From the NCBI RefSeq assembly GCF_014844075.1, contig NZ_CP062165.1, positions 4,898,001 to 4,962,000 of the forward strand: a DNA stretch of 64,000 nucleotides, written 5' to 3'. Source of the DNA: Paenibacillus sp. JNUCC-31. Lineage in GTDB: Bacteria > Bacillota > Bacilli > Paenibacillales > Paenibacillaceae. A model generated the notes under the pieces. The model ran no database searches. It saw only the letters and a program-made list of their open reading frames with translations, and was not told the origin of the DNA. This document shows, in pieces, positions 52,652 to 60,938 of this stretch (position 1 is its first letter; each line of letters begins with the position of its first letter). A program made the translations under genes and the position numbers.

Positions 52652-53926
52652 TTATTCTTCGCTACCGTTCTCTTCCGCCCAGCGGTTCAGCAATTTATCC
52701 GATGGAAGCAGGAAGGTGAAGATGCCGATTAGCGGCAGGAAGCTGCACATTTGCATGACTGGTGATACGCCGAACACATCGATCCAGTTTCCGAGCACGA
52801 GTGCGCCCAGACCGCCCATACCAAATGCCAAACCGGTGATCAGGCCAGAGACGGTTCCGATTTTGCCCGGAATGAGCATTTGTGCATACACAACGGTCAC
52901 CGAGAAACTGGACAACATGATGAACCCAATAATGCTCAGCAATACGGCTGTCCAGAACAGATTGGCGTAAGGCAACAGCAGCGCCAGGGGAGCGGCTCCG
53001 GCCATCGACAGGAAGATCATGTTGCGTTTGCCGAAGCGATCCGCCAGTGGACCGCCAAAGAATGTACCAAGTGCCCCGGCAGCCAGGAACAGGAAGATAT
53101 AGATTTGTGCGTCTTCTGTGGACAAGTTGAATGTATCCTTTAGGTTAAACGCATAAAAGCTGCCGATCGAAGCGACATACCACGAACGGACAAAGACGAG
53201 CAGGATCAATATCGTAATGGCAGCAGCAATCTTTTTGCGTAACGCCGGATTGGGAGCACGACGGGCTGCCGCCTGTCTGCGCAAATACCCTCCCGATTGC
53301 AGCATGCGTCCATACCAGCGAGCGATATAGATTTGGACCGCAATTCCTGCAGCAGCAATCCCGGTAAACCCAATGGCACCGAACAGGCCAAACGGGATGA
53401 AAATCCATCGGGTGAGCAATGGAGCCAGAGACTGACCAGCATTACCACCTACCTGGAAGATGGACTGAGCCAGGCCCCGACGAGGCCCTGCGGCCATATG
53501 GGATACTCTTGAACCTTCCGGATGGAATGCTGCCGAACCGAGACCAACAAAGATGACGGAGATCAGGACAGCCATATAACTGTCGGCGAAGGCAAGCAGC
53601 AGCATGCCAGTGAACGTAAAGCCCATACCAATAGGCAAGATGGAAGGTGTTGGTTTTTTATCGGCAAACCAGCCTACAACAGGCTGCATAATGGACGCGG
53701 TAAAGTTGATGGCGAACGAAATCCATCCGATCTGCGTATAAGTGAGATGCATGGAGTCTTTCAGAATTGGAAAAATGGCAGGAATGACAGACTGGATCGA
53801 ATCGTTGAAGAGATGAACCAGACTGATGGCAATCAAGATCCGGTAAACGGTACCTTGGGCATCCAATCCGGGTGGAGCTTTTGAACGCACAGCGGCGTCT
53901 TTGGATAATGAATTTTGCATGGACAT
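52652..53926 (-). CDS. MFS exporter, fosmidomycin-resistance (Fsr) type
   Basis: 424 residues, twelve hydrophobic segments. The N-terminal LVHLFNDSIQSVIPAIFPILKDSMHLTYTQIG, the loop GWFADKKPTPSILPIG and the helix VGLGSAAFHPEGSRVSHMA are characteristic of the Fsr subgroup of the major facilitator family. The central loop is rich in Arg and Ala. Family members export fosmidomycin or related small molecules; the natural substrate is unknown. ATG 53926 has AAAGGAG 8 bases upstream; a start 27 bases earlier has no such site. It stands alone between terminators. Confidence 0.92.
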   Translation of the reverse strand: MSMQNSLSKDAAVRSKAPPGLDAQGTVYRILIAISLVHLFNDSIQSVIPAIFPILKDSMHLTYTQIGWISFAINFTASIMQPVVGWFADKKPTPSILPIGMGFTFTGMLLLAFADSYMAVLISVIFVGLGSAAFHPEGSRVSHMAAGPRRGLAQSIFQVGGNAGQSLAPLLTRWIFIPFGLFGAIGFTGIAAAGIAVQIYIARWYGRMLQSGGYLRRQAAARRAPNPALRKKIAAAITILILLVFVRSWYVASIGSFYAFNLKDTFNLSTEDAQIYIFLFLAAGALGTFFGGPLADRFGKRNMIFLSMAGAAPLALLLPYANLFWTAVLLSIIGFIMLSSFSVTVVYAQMLIPGKIGTVSGLITGLAFGMGGLGALVLGNWIDVFGVSPVMQMCSFLPLIGIFTFLLPSDKLLNRWAEENGSEE

Positions 53927-54064
53927 GTACAGTTCTCCTTTGGTCGCGGTCACGAGGGATCAGCGCCTGATGATGTGATGTGCCTAAGCATATTGTTACA
54001 TAATAGGACAGATTTGAAGGGTCGACAAGGGGAACAGGAGAAATTAACGTTCTCATTTTAATGT

Positions 54065-54106
54065 AAAAAAAGCCGAATTTCTTCAGATAGAAGAGTTCGG
54101 CTTTTG
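54065..54106 (-). terminator. Terminator after queF
   Basis: AAAAGCCGAA (about 54067-54076) pairs with TTCGGCTTTT (54096-54105) with further pairing inside. The A-run on the plus strand gives a T-run for the minus-strand que operon. Confidence 0.85.
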
Positions 54107-54161
54107 TGTGCTTTATAATTTTATTTTATTTTAAATATACTCTAACTGATGTAACTGCCGA

Positions 54162-54653
54162 TTAACGATTATCAATCGTCTCGGGATACATATCATGATT
54201 CATCATGCGATGCTCGGCCATTTGTTCATACTTCGTCCCAGGCTTGCCATAGTTGGTGTACGGGTCGATGGAGATTCCGCCGCGCGGCGTGAATTTGCCC
54301 CACACTTCAATGTAGCGCGGGTCCATCAGTTTGATCAGGTCGTTCATGATGATGTTCACACAATCCTCGTGGAAATCCCCATGGTTGCGGAAGCTGAACA
54401 GGTACAGTTTAAGTGACTTGCTCTCCACCATTTTCACATCAGGGATGTAGCTGATATAGATGGTTGCGAAGTCCGGCTGACCCGTGATCGGGCACAGGCT
54501 GGTGAACTCCGGACAGTTGAATTTGACAAAATAATCACGGTAAGGATGTTTGTTATCAAAGCTTTCCAGAATGCCCGGATCATATTCAAACGTATATTTT
54601 ACGCCCTGGTTGCCCAGCAGCGTCAGGTCTTGCATTTCGTCAGGTTGTCTCAT
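54162..54653 (-). CDS. queF: NADPH-dependent 7-cyano-7-deazaguanine reductase
   Basis: 163 residues, a tunnelling-fold enzyme that reduces preQ0 to preQ1. Motifs: [17 protein letters not shown] near 10-26, active-site Cys in [17 protein letters not shown] near 55, and the QueF signature [24 protein letters not shown] near 78-101 with NADPH-binding residues. It is the short unimodular type found in Bacilli. ATG 54653 lies 13 bases from AAGGAG, rather far; an earlier in-frame start (54716) would add 21 residues unlike QueF. Last gene of the queC-D-E-F operon. Confidence 0.95.
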   Translation of the reverse strand: MRQPDEMQDLTLLGNQGVKYTFEYDPGILESFDNKHPYRDYFVKFNCPEFTSLCPITGQPDFATIYISYIPDVKMVESKSLKLYLFSFRNHGDFHEDCVNIIMNDLIKLMDPRYIEVWGKFTPRGGISIDPYTNYGKPGTKYEQMAEHRMMNHDMYPETIDNR

Positions 54654-54741
54654 CGATTCGTAAACGCTCCTTCGTTCCGGCGACGCACGAAGCTTACCGG
54701 TATATATGATAGGCACTGTTAACCTCTGTTTGTTTCCAAAA

Positions 54742-54777
54742 TTACATCATGCCGCCCATTCCACCCATACAGCCCAT
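54742..54777 (-). CDS. Candidate 11-residue Met/Gly-rich peptide coupled to queE
   Basis: The queE stop TGA overlaps an ATG (TGATG) that opens [11 protein letters not shown] and stops with TAA. It has no ribosome site of its own, so any translation would be by termination-reinitiation. May be chance. Confidence 0.15.
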   Translation of the reverse strand: MGCMGGMGGMM

Positions 54778-55622
54778 CAGACGCCGCGTTTGTTTCCCCA
54801 TACCAACGTATGCAGTTGTGGAAGCACACGAACGTCGTTCAGATCGTCAGATGCACTGACTTGGTCGATTAACCACTCGTAACGGGCAAGCAGGGAAGAC
54901 GCGAGATCAGGTGTATCGGCAGAAGTCACATCCGGGTTCCCGGTCTGCAAAAATAAAGCTGTGCCCGGATACCGTGCATGCACACGGCGGGCATAGTCCA
55001 GGTCTGTCTCATCAAAGATCACGATCTTCAGACTATGGCTTCGTTCCACCGGGCCAGCAGCCAGTCGGTGGATCAGATCATCCAGCACAGCCCAGTCGGT
55101 GTCCATGCCTGAGCTGGGAGGCTTGGGCGAGACAGTGACTTCGTCGATGTCCGCCAGCCAGGACTGCCAGCGGGAACCCTGCGTCTCCACCGCGATGCGG
55201 ATGCCGTTCTCCCGCAGCAAGGCGACCAATCCGCCCAGTGAAGCGAGCAGGGCGGGGTTGCCGCCCGAGATGGTCACATGGGAGAAGCGTGAACCGCCGA
55301 CGCGGCGCAATTCTTCCCACACGTCTTCCGGTGTAATCATCCGGATCAGGTCCTTGCCGCTGCCGTCCCAAGTAAAGGCCGAGTCACACCAGGAGCAGCG
55401 ATAATCACAGCCTGCGGTGCGGACGAACATCGTTTTCTGCCCAATGACCATGCCTTCACCTTGAACCGTAGGGCCAAAGATCTCCATCACAGGAATACGA
55501 GCCTCTTTACTGCGTTTGTGTCCATGAGGAAGCGTGTTATCAGCTAATCCCTCCGCAGGAGGAGCATTTGTTCCATCCTGATTGATGGACGTTGTGAGTT
55601 GACCTAGCTCCAATCTACTCAT
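54777..55622 (-). CDS. queE: 7-carboxy-7-deazaguanine synthase
   Basis: 281 residues, radical-SAM enzyme that contracts carboxytetrahydropterin to carboxydeazaguanine. Cluster-binding CDYRCSWC (CxxxxCxxC as visible in AGCDYRCSWCDS, i.e. CxxxCxxC from Cys73) follows the typical IFGPTVQGEGMVIGQKTMFVRTAG. Later ISGGNPALL is the SAM-binding GGE-like motif. The first 40 residues ([15 protein letters not shown] to RSKEAR) precede the usual QueE start and look disordered. The start overlaps the queD stop by 8 bp, indicating coupling, which supports the longer form. Confidence 0.95.
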   Translation of the reverse strand: MSRLELGQLTTSINQDGTNAPPAEGLADNTLPHGHKRSKEARIPVMEIFGPTVQGEGMVIGQKTMFVRTAGCDYRCSWCDSAFTWDGSGKDLIRMITPEDVWEELRRVGGSRFSHVTISGGNPALLASLGGLVALLRENGIRIAVETQGSRWQSWLADIDEVTVSPKPPSSGMDTDWAVLDDLIHRLAAGPVERSHSLKIVIFDETDLDYARRVHARYPGTALFLQTGNPDVTSADTPDLASSLLARYEWLIDQVSASDDLNDVRVLPQLHTLVWGNKRGV

Positions 55623-56106
55623 CGATCATCCACTCCCGTCTGGCCTCTGCGTAGCTGGTAGGTGTCTCATATAGGCGGACAAACTCTGTCCGACCGCCTT
55701 CAGTCATGGTCACATATGGCTCAGTCTGCAGGGCATGTTCCATTTGTTCGAACAACCAGACCACCATATTTTCAGCCGTTGTATTCATAAGGGGAAGAGT
55801 CTCGTTCAAATACTGATGATCCAGATAACCTTCAATTTGTGTTTTCCATATCTCCTTGATATGTCCAAAATCAACCGTAAGTCCTGTCTCACCCGGATAA
55901 CCGCTAATCCCGAAAACCACTTTATAGGTATGCCCGTGCAAATTCTTGCACTTGCCTTCATAACAATGCAGGTGATGTGCGGCGTCAAACGTGAATTCCT
56001 TACTTACAAGTACACGTTTACGGTGATAGCGCAGCTGATCAGGGAGGATATCTTCTCCAATCCGCTGCAACCGTTCCACAATACGAAATGTTCCCGGTTC
56101 ACTCAT
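55615..56106 (-). CDS. queD: 6-carboxy-5,6,7,8-tetrahydropterin synthase
   Basis: 163 residues. QueD converts dihydroneopterin triphosphate to carboxytetrahydropterin. Zinc and catalytic residues are in [26 protein letters not shown] near 37-62 (His ligands, Cys of [10 protein letters not shown]). [11 protein letters not shown] and [14 protein letters not shown] complete the T-fold pattern. It has about 30 extra N-terminal residues before FTFDAAH, longer than minimal QueD. ATG 56106 overlaps the queC stop in an ATGA. Confidence 0.95.
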   Translation of the reverse strand: MSEPGTFRIVERLQRIGEDILPDQLRYHRKRVLVSKEFTFDAAHHLHCYEGKCKNLHGHTYKVVFGISGYPGETGLTVDFGHIKEIWKTQIEGYLDHQYLNETLPLMNTTAENMVVWLFEQMEHALQTEPYVTMTEGGRTEFVRLYETPTSYAEARREWMIDE

Positions 56107-56786
56107 CGTACATCCGCTCCTAAAGATTCGGCAGCCGTGCGTTGCTGCACATAGCGATCCAGTCCGGCTTTGCGCAGTTTGCAGGCTGGGCATTCGCCAC
56201 AGCCATCGCCGATGATTCCATTGTAACAAGTCAGTGTGCGCTCTCGTACATAATCAAAGGCGCCGAGGTCATCCGCCATTTTCCACGTCTGGGCTTTGTC
56301 CAGCCACATCAGTGGAGTATGGATGACAAACGGGTAGTCCATCGACAGATTTAGCGTAACATTCATCGATTTCACAAATGAATCCCGACAATCCGGGTAA
56401 CCGCTGAAATCCGTTTCGCATACACCTGTGACGAGGTGACGAGCCCCTTTTTGCTTCGCCATAATCGCCGCAAAACTGAGAAACAGCAGATTTCGTCCAT
56501 CGACAAATGTACTCGGCAGTTCGCCTTCCTCATGTGTAATCTCCACATCGGTGCGAGTGAGAGCATTGGGCGCAAGCTGGTTTAACAAGCTCATGTCCAG
56601 CACCGTTTGCTGTATACCCAGATCGCGAGCAATCTCGGCGGCACACTCAATCTCCAGCTTGTGACGCTGGCCGTAATCGAAGGTAACCACTTCTACCTCG
56701 GCAAATTGCTGTTTGGCCCAGAACAAACAAGTCGTACTGTCCTGGCCACCGCTGAATACAACGACTGCTTTTTCTTCGTTCAACAT
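56103..56786 (-). CDS. queC: 7-cyano-7-deazaguanine (preQ0) synthase
   Basis: 227 residues. ATP-dependent conversion of carboxydeazaguanine to preQ0. The PP-loop [13 protein letters not shown] is near 11-23 and the C-terminal zinc site [23 protein letters not shown] near 187-209 has four Cys. [14 protein letters not shown] is also diagnostic. ATG 56786 follows GGAGAGG by 8 bases. First gene of the operon; a preQ1-type leader lies 145 bp upstream. Confidence 0.96.
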   Translation of the reverse strand: MLNEEKAVVVFSGGQDSTTCLFWAKQQFAEVEVVTFDYGQRHKLEIECAAEIARDLGIQQTVLDMSLLNQLAPNALTRTDVEITHEEGELPSTFVDGRNLLFLSFAAIMAKQKGARHLVTGVCETDFSGYPDCRDSFVKSMNVTLNLSMDYPFVIHTPLMWLDKAQTWKMADDLGAFDYVRERTLTCYNGIIGDGCGECPACKLRKAGLDRYVQQRTAAESLGADVR

Positions 56787-56929
56787 AAAAAAACCTCTCC
56801 ATCTTCTTAAGATCAATCCATGCGCATAGGCACAGAGTGTCGGAAGAACAGAGAAGTTCATGAACTGGCATCCATCAAAAAACACACCTTCTCGCAGGCT
56901 GCTTCAAAAAAAGCAGGAACGATCTAGTG

Positions 56930-56969
56930 TCCTTAGTTTTTTACGTACGTTGTTACCTAAAATGTACGC
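56930..56969 (-). ncRNA. preQ1-I-type riboswitch aptamer before queC
   Basis: On the minus strand: stem CGTAC/GTACG enclosing a 15-base loop ATTTTAGGTAACAAC, followed directly by the A-rich tail TAAAAAACTAAGGA. UUAG in the loop can pair with CUAA in the tail, making the H-type pseudoknot of preQ1-I riboswitches, and UAG.UAAC resembles the conserved loop core. The position ahead of queCDEF is the classical one. About 145 bases of expression platform follow, with an imperfect ACAC...GTGT hairpin and TTTTTT near 56880-56930. Confidence 0.68.
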
Positions 56970-56984
56970 AAGACTTATTGACCG

Positions 56985-57025
56985 ATGAAGGTCAAGTCTT
57001 ATAGAGGGAGTTCGCGAACCTCTCC
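56985..57025 (-). ncRNA. Possible second preQ1-I-like element in tandem
   Basis: Minus strand: AGAGGTTCGCGAACTCCCTC followed by TATAAGACTTG. This resembles the stem and loop of Bacillus preQ1-I (AGAGGUUC...CCCUCUAUAAAAAACUAA), but the A-rich tail is altered. It may be a degenerate or distinct aptamer, or simply a hairpin. A CCATGCC-TGA-GGCATGG hairpin lies just before it. Confidence 0.3.
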
Positions 57026-57152
57026 CATGCCTCAGGCATGGATTTTCTTCTTCAATTGTCCGGTACAGTATAACACAATTTCAATCCGGCGAGCAGGCTT
57101 TCCAATGAGAAGCAAGTTTAATCCGAACTTAACGTCATCTGGATGTATGGAT
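57026..57152. other. Promoter region of the que operon
   Basis: Minus strand has TGTTATACT near 57065-57075, an extended -10 type element, upstream of the riboswitch region. No gene. The AIM24 gene ends at 57153 without a clear terminator. Confidence 0.4.
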
Positions 57153-57857
57153 TTATTTAATTAAAACATTTCCAAACGGAATGACTTCCTTCAGAATCCG
57201 CTTAAACAAACCCTCGTCGTTCAGATCCTGTTCCAGTCTATGATTTTCACGGCCGGCCTGAAAGAGTACAGAGCCATGTCCTGTCATCTTCCAATGATAG
57301 TTCATATGTTGGCTGGCAAGGTTGTTCCCATACACGGTAAGTTCAAGCTGCGCATTTTCAGGATAGGCGATGATGCTGCTCGCGTCCACATAAAGTGGTG
57401 CAGTGGGGTGCAGTTCCTGTTGACAGACCTGACCTTGTGTCAGCAATCCGATCTTTCCTTTGCCGGAAAATTTCATTTTGACTGCGTCACGGGTGATCAG
57501 CATGTTTTTGATTTTTTGAATTTTGGTATGCATTGTCACACCGTCGGAGTAAAAAAACAGGTGCCGGAAGTCGTACAGCAGATCGCTGTTCTCACTCAGT
57601 TCAACTTCCTTCATGGTGAATCCGGGAGGCAGGGCGGCCACAAATTGGCAGGGACCGGTGATTTCGGATTTAATCAGCTTTTTTTTGCGGTACATGCCAG
57701 TAATATTCATGATTTTATCATGACGGCTACTGCTGGGACCGCGAAAAGCGACAATTTGCTGGGGGTGCAGAATATGGAGGCGATCGTCCTGGATTAGCGA
57801 GAACGTGACCACCTGCCCGGCTCCGCCAGCTTCAGTATTATTCAGGTGTATGTGCAT
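57153..57857 (-). CDS. AIM24-family protein
   Basis: 234 residues. The beta-rich TIGR00266/AIM24-like fold: GPCQFVAALPPGFTMKEVELSENSDLLYDFRHLFFYSDGVTMHTKIQKI and GKIGLLTQGQ...LYVDASSIIAYPENAQLELTVYG are the expected repeats. Bacterial members have no settled function; the yeast homologue sits in mitochondrial membranes. No signal peptide. It follows the coiled-coil gene by 18 bp, so probably co-transcribed. Confidence 0.82.
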   Translation of the reverse strand: MHIHLNNTEAGGAGQVVTFSLIQDDRLHILHPQQIVAFRGPSSSRHDKIMNITGMYRKKKLIKSEITGPCQFVAALPPGFTMKEVELSENSDLLYDFRHLFFYSDGVTMHTKIQKIKNMLITRDAVKMKFSGKGKIGLLTQGQVCQQELHPTAPLYVDASSIIAYPENAQLELTVYGNNLASQHMNYHWKMTGHGSVLFQAGRENHRLEQDLNDEGLFKRILKEVIPFGNVLIK

Positions 57858-57875
57858 GCGGTTGCTCCTGTTCTT

Positions 57876-58331
57876 TTATACTCGACCTGAGCGGCGACGC
57901 ATTCCCCAGCGCATCACTCGGATCAGAATGAAGTATCCCAATATGAGAGAAACGGCTGTGATCACCATTGTCTGAATGCGTTTGGTAGTTGCCGTTTTGG
58001 CATCCTGATCATTTTGCAGCTTGCTTACCATATCGGTCAGTTTCTCATTTTGAGCTAGCAGCAACTCGTTCTGGGCTTTAAAGGCTTCGACATTTGCCTG
58101 GGCTTGTCCCAATTGAGCGGAGGTCTGATTCAATTGTTCCAGCGTTTGTTGGTAGCTTTCCTGCAACGCATTTACTTCTCCTGGAAGCTCAGAAACACGT
58201 TCCCAACCACTATAGATATCTGAAAATATATTGGCATTCGCTGCACTTACTGTAGAAGTCAAGGAAACAGCAAACAATATACATGTGGTGAATAACACCC
58301 GAATGAAATAACCCTGAATGGATTTTGGCAT
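57876..58331 (-). CDS. Exported coiled-coil protein with C-terminal membrane anchor
   Basis: 151 residues. N-terminal signal or TM helix (about 6-30), then a heptad-like coiled coil at about 50-110 (LPGEVNALQESYQQTLEQLNQTSAQLGQAQANVEAFKAQNELLLAQNEKL), then a TM helix at about 120-140 and a basic tail MRRRSGRV. No family recognised. AAGG eight bases before ATG 58331 favours it over the GTG at 58340. Likely a membrane-surface spacer or oligomerising protein; function unknown. In an operon with the AIM24 gene. Confidence 0.75.
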   Translation of the reverse strand: MPKSIQGYFIRVLFTTCILFAVSLTSTVSAANANIFSDIYSGWERVSELPGEVNALQESYQQTLEQLNQTSAQLGQAQANVEAFKAQNELLLAQNEKLTDMVSKLQNDQDAKTATTKRIQTMVITAVSLILGYFILIRVMRWGMRRRSGRV

Positions 58332-58667
58332 GAATGGCACCTTCTTTCGGTTACATAATCGTTTGCCGATTTCGTCGTCATTTGTTGAAATACGGCTCTT
58401 TCATTATACGTCAAAACCAGGGCAATGGGTTCAAGATGATCTCATTTTAATTACCCTATATTGAATTAATTTAATACAAACACGGTTGTTTAACTTTTAA
58501 TTTGCAGGGGTAATAGAAGAGCAGGGTAGCAACCCGGACAGTTCTGCATATGCATCTATCCATTTCTTCCGTTCCGGGTACCTGCTATTCATATTGACGA
58601 AAATGAATGAACGAAACGAATATATCCGATGCTCAAAAAGATCGTGAATACAAAGGAGTAAAAACAT
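58332..58667. other. Intergenic leader with long imperfect hairpin
   Basis: 336 bp without a gene. GCAGG...ACCCGGA (58521-58538) can pair with TCCGGGT-ACCTGC (58573-58585), enclosing a CATATG-centred palindrome, 80 bp before the 55-residue gene. It may be a structured 5' leader. Confidence 0.45.
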
Positions 58668-58835
58668 ATGTACACATCAGAACAAACACCAACAACCAAA
58701 ACGATTATGATCACTGTAAACGGTGAGCCAATCGGGCGTGAATTGATTATTGACAGCGTTACCTATGCTCCAGTTACTAATCCTGAGTCATTACAGTCTT
58801 TACACAAAATGGGTATGAATTCAGCGACCGTTTAA
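58668..58835 (+). CDS. Small 55-residue protein
   Basis: ATG 58668 with a strong AAAGGAG at 58652-58658 (9-base spacing) and a stop at 58833-58835. The peptide begins MYTSEQTPTTKTIMITVNGE and contains ITVNGEPIGRELIIDSVTYAPV, a short beta-type pattern, with no Cys and no membrane helix. Resembles the small soluble proteins annotated near copper-amine-oxidase-like N-terminal domains (VNG...YVPV), here VTYAPV, but that link is tentative. It has its own terminator, so it is a real small transcript. Confidence 0.75.
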   Translation: MYTSEQTPTTKTIMITVNGEPIGRELIIDSVTYAPVTNPESLQSLHKMGMNSATV

Positions 58836-58863
58836 TTTAGGACCTCTCATATTGAAGTACTCT

Positions 58864-58893
58864 AAAAGCTTGGCAAATTGCCAAGCTTTTTCG
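58864..58893 (+). terminator. Terminator after the 55-residue gene
   Basis: Perfect stem AAAAGCTTGGCA (58864-58875) with TGCCAAGCTTTT (58879-58890), loop AAT, then T. Confidence 0.92.
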
Positions 58894-58964
58894 TCGTAAA
58901 TTGTCGTATTTAGACGGATTAAGGGATGAAAAACTAATATTATGGAAAAATTTCCTGCGAACAT

Positions 58965-59747
58965 ATGTTCCGTGACAATATAGTGTCCATTTACCCTGAT
59001 AACTTAGAAGATAATACCTATAAATCGGGGGAGAGACTACCAGTGAACTCAGTCTTTGAAGTATCTTATTCGTGGAATCGAGAGGCCATACCGACAGGGG
59101 GAGCCGACCCCGTATATATGATGGTTGAATGGCGTAATGGAGCCCCTGCCAAAAGACTCAGGAAAATAGCACCCAAAATTGTGTCGAGAGACTTGGAACT
59201 TTTGCTTAAACCGGAATTTGGAATTCAACTGAAAGGCATCTATGGTTGCCGCTCCAAAGAAACGGATATTGGCTGGGTTCTAAGACTTGGGGACGTGTAC
59301 AAGGGAGAGAGTAAGCAAATTTTGCTCGAATTTGCCATGGGACCACGCGTCTCAGGCAAAACAGCTGTATGTTCAGCTTATTGGAGTACACGGAAATTGA
59401 AACAAAGCCAGAGGGTACTGCTGCGCAGAGAGCAATTGTATATCCAGTATACTAGCCATTTGGGTATGCTACGACAGCCGGAAGACCCTAAGGTAGAGAA
59501 GACGATCAAATTAAGCGAAACGGTCCCTTTGATTAAACAAGCCTTACGTGCTTATGAAAGAGGTCGTTCACAAGAAGGAAGTAATATGCTGCGTCGGCAT
59601 GCAGATGCTTTGTTAATTGAAGCCGCTCGCAAGCAGGACCTGGATTATTATTATGAGGCCGAAATCGTGGAGAAACTTCGTCACCATTATGGAGTGACTT
59701 TTGCTTCCATATATAATAATCGCGAAAATTCCATGTTAGGTGAATAG
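58965..59747 (+). CDS. Hypothetical protein resembling the C-terminal part of VWA-domain proteins
   Basis: 260 residues, soluble, no signal peptide. The region about 60-240 has a beta-sandwich block (LKPEFGIQLKGIYG, WVLRLGDVYKGESKQILLEFAMG) and then a helical tail (TVPLIKQALRAYERGRSQEGSNMLRRHADALLIEAARKQD). These resemble the segment that follows the von Willebrand A domain in VWA proteins, but the A domain and its MIDAS motif are absent. The ATG has a poor ribosome site; GTG 59043 follows GGGGGAGAG and may be the true start. It may be a truncated relic or a free-standing accessory protein. Confidence 0.6.
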   Translation: MFRDNIVSIYPDNLEDNTYKSGERLPVNSVFEVSYSWNREAIPTGGADPVYMMVEWRNGAPAKRLRKIAPKIVSRDLELLLKPEFGIQLKGIYGCRSKETDIGWVLRLGDVYKGESKQILLEFAMGPRVSGKTAVCSAYWSTRKLKQSQRVLLRREQLYIQYTSHLGMLRQPEDPKVEKTIKLSETVPLIKQALRAYERGRSQEGSNMLRRHADALLIEAARKQDLDYYYEAEIVEKLRHHYGVTFASIYNNRENSMLGE

Positions 59748-59908
59748 GGACAAAGAACTAGTGATGACGGTGTGGTTGGGAATGTTTCTACATAATTATT
59801 TGAAGGTGAAGTAAAGGAATAAGTCGAATGTACTAAACAACATACTAACAAAAGATGGATGGAGCATTTTCGAATTTATTGAAACAACATAGTGGAGGGT
59901 CCGGCAAA

Positions 59909-60874
59909 ATGACAGACCGACTGATCCGATTAATGCGCATTATAACTCTTGTGCAGGCTAAGCCGGGGATTCTGGCCCGTGAACTTGCCGAGCGGTGCGA
60001 GACAACGGAAAGGACGATATACCGCGACATGGAGGCCCTCAGTGCAATGCATATCCCGATCGCCAACATGGGACATGGAAGAGGATATATGTTTATCAGC
60101 CATTTTGCCATGTATCCGCTGAATTGGTCTGATGAAGAAGCTCAAGCCTTTATGCACCTGGCAGAAGTCATGGAGAATATTCGTCCGTTGCTGAAGCCCG
60201 CTTTTGAGAGCGCGTATGAGAAAGTGGTTGCTTCGAATCAGAAAAACAAAACAGAACGAGTGGAATGGACTGAGCAAATTAGCGGGCTATTCAAAGTAGG
60301 TACGCCTGCTTGGCACAATGAAAATACGGATCTTCTGAATCATTCCCTTGTGACCTTACTGGAGGCTGGAATATCACAGAACACCATTGAAGGAGAATAC
60401 CTGTCTCAAGGTAAAAAAGGGATTGTACGGATTGACCCCTATTGCCTCATCCCCCGTGAGTACCGATTTGACCTGTTGGCATATTGTCACCTATCTGAGA
60501 AACTGAGAATATTTCAAGTGAGTCGTTTGCACAGGGTTCGTATTTTGCCTCGCACGTTTCGCAAAGATGATTACCTGTTACAATCTTACTTCCGTACGCC
60601 ACGAGAACATGGCAGCAGTACGGAGTGGATTGCATTCAAGATCAGATTCTCGCCGCACGCTGTGGAGCGTGTTATGGAGGAACAGTTTTTTGCCCGCCCC
60701 ATTTTAACAATCGAACCGGAAGGCACATTGTTGTTTGAGGCCATATTGAGTGATGAACAAGGATTTCTGACCTGGCTATCTCAATATGGACCCGATGCCG
60801 AGATTCTTGAACCCGAGAAATTCCGCCTCATCATGAGAGAACGTCTGGAACGCTGGCGGGGAATCTACAACTGA
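59909..60874 (+). CDS. HTH-WYL transcriptional regulator
   Basis: 321 residues. HTH_11 at the N-terminus (RLIRLMRIITLVQAKPGILARELAERCETTERTIYRDMEAL near 4-45), then a WYL domain at about 155-230 (IEGEYLSQGKKGIVRIDPYCLIPREYRFDLLAYCHLSEKLRIFQVSRL) and a WCX C-terminus. ATG 59909 follows GGAGGG by about 10 bases; an upstream ATG at 59855 has no site. It differs clearly from the WYL protein at 40121. No adjacent defence genes are visible, and its targets are unknown. Confidence 0.88.
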   Translation: MTDRLIRLMRIITLVQAKPGILARELAERCETTERTIYRDMEALSAMHIPIANMGHGRGYMFISHFAMYPLNWSDEEAQAFMHLAEVMENIRPLLKPAFESAYEKVVASNQKNKTERVEWTEQISGLFKVGTPAWHNENTDLLNHSLVTLLEAGISQNTIEGEYLSQGKKGIVRIDPYCLIPREYRFDLLAYCHLSEKLRIFQVSRLHRVRILPRTFRKDDYLLQSYFRTPREHGSSTEWIAFKIRFSPHAVERVMEEQFFARPILTIEPEGTLLFEAILSDEQGFLTWLSQYGPDAEILEPEKFRLIMRERLERWRGIYN

Positions 60875-60938
60875 GACTGTAACATTGAATAGGCCTCACA
60901 CTCTTGCCTTTTGTGCCATAAGGTAAGGGCTGGGGGGA

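Noticed and set aside
60902..60930. Terminator between the WYL regulator and exonuclease genes
   Set aside because: CTTGCCTT/AAGGTAAG is a short stem without a T-run on either side.
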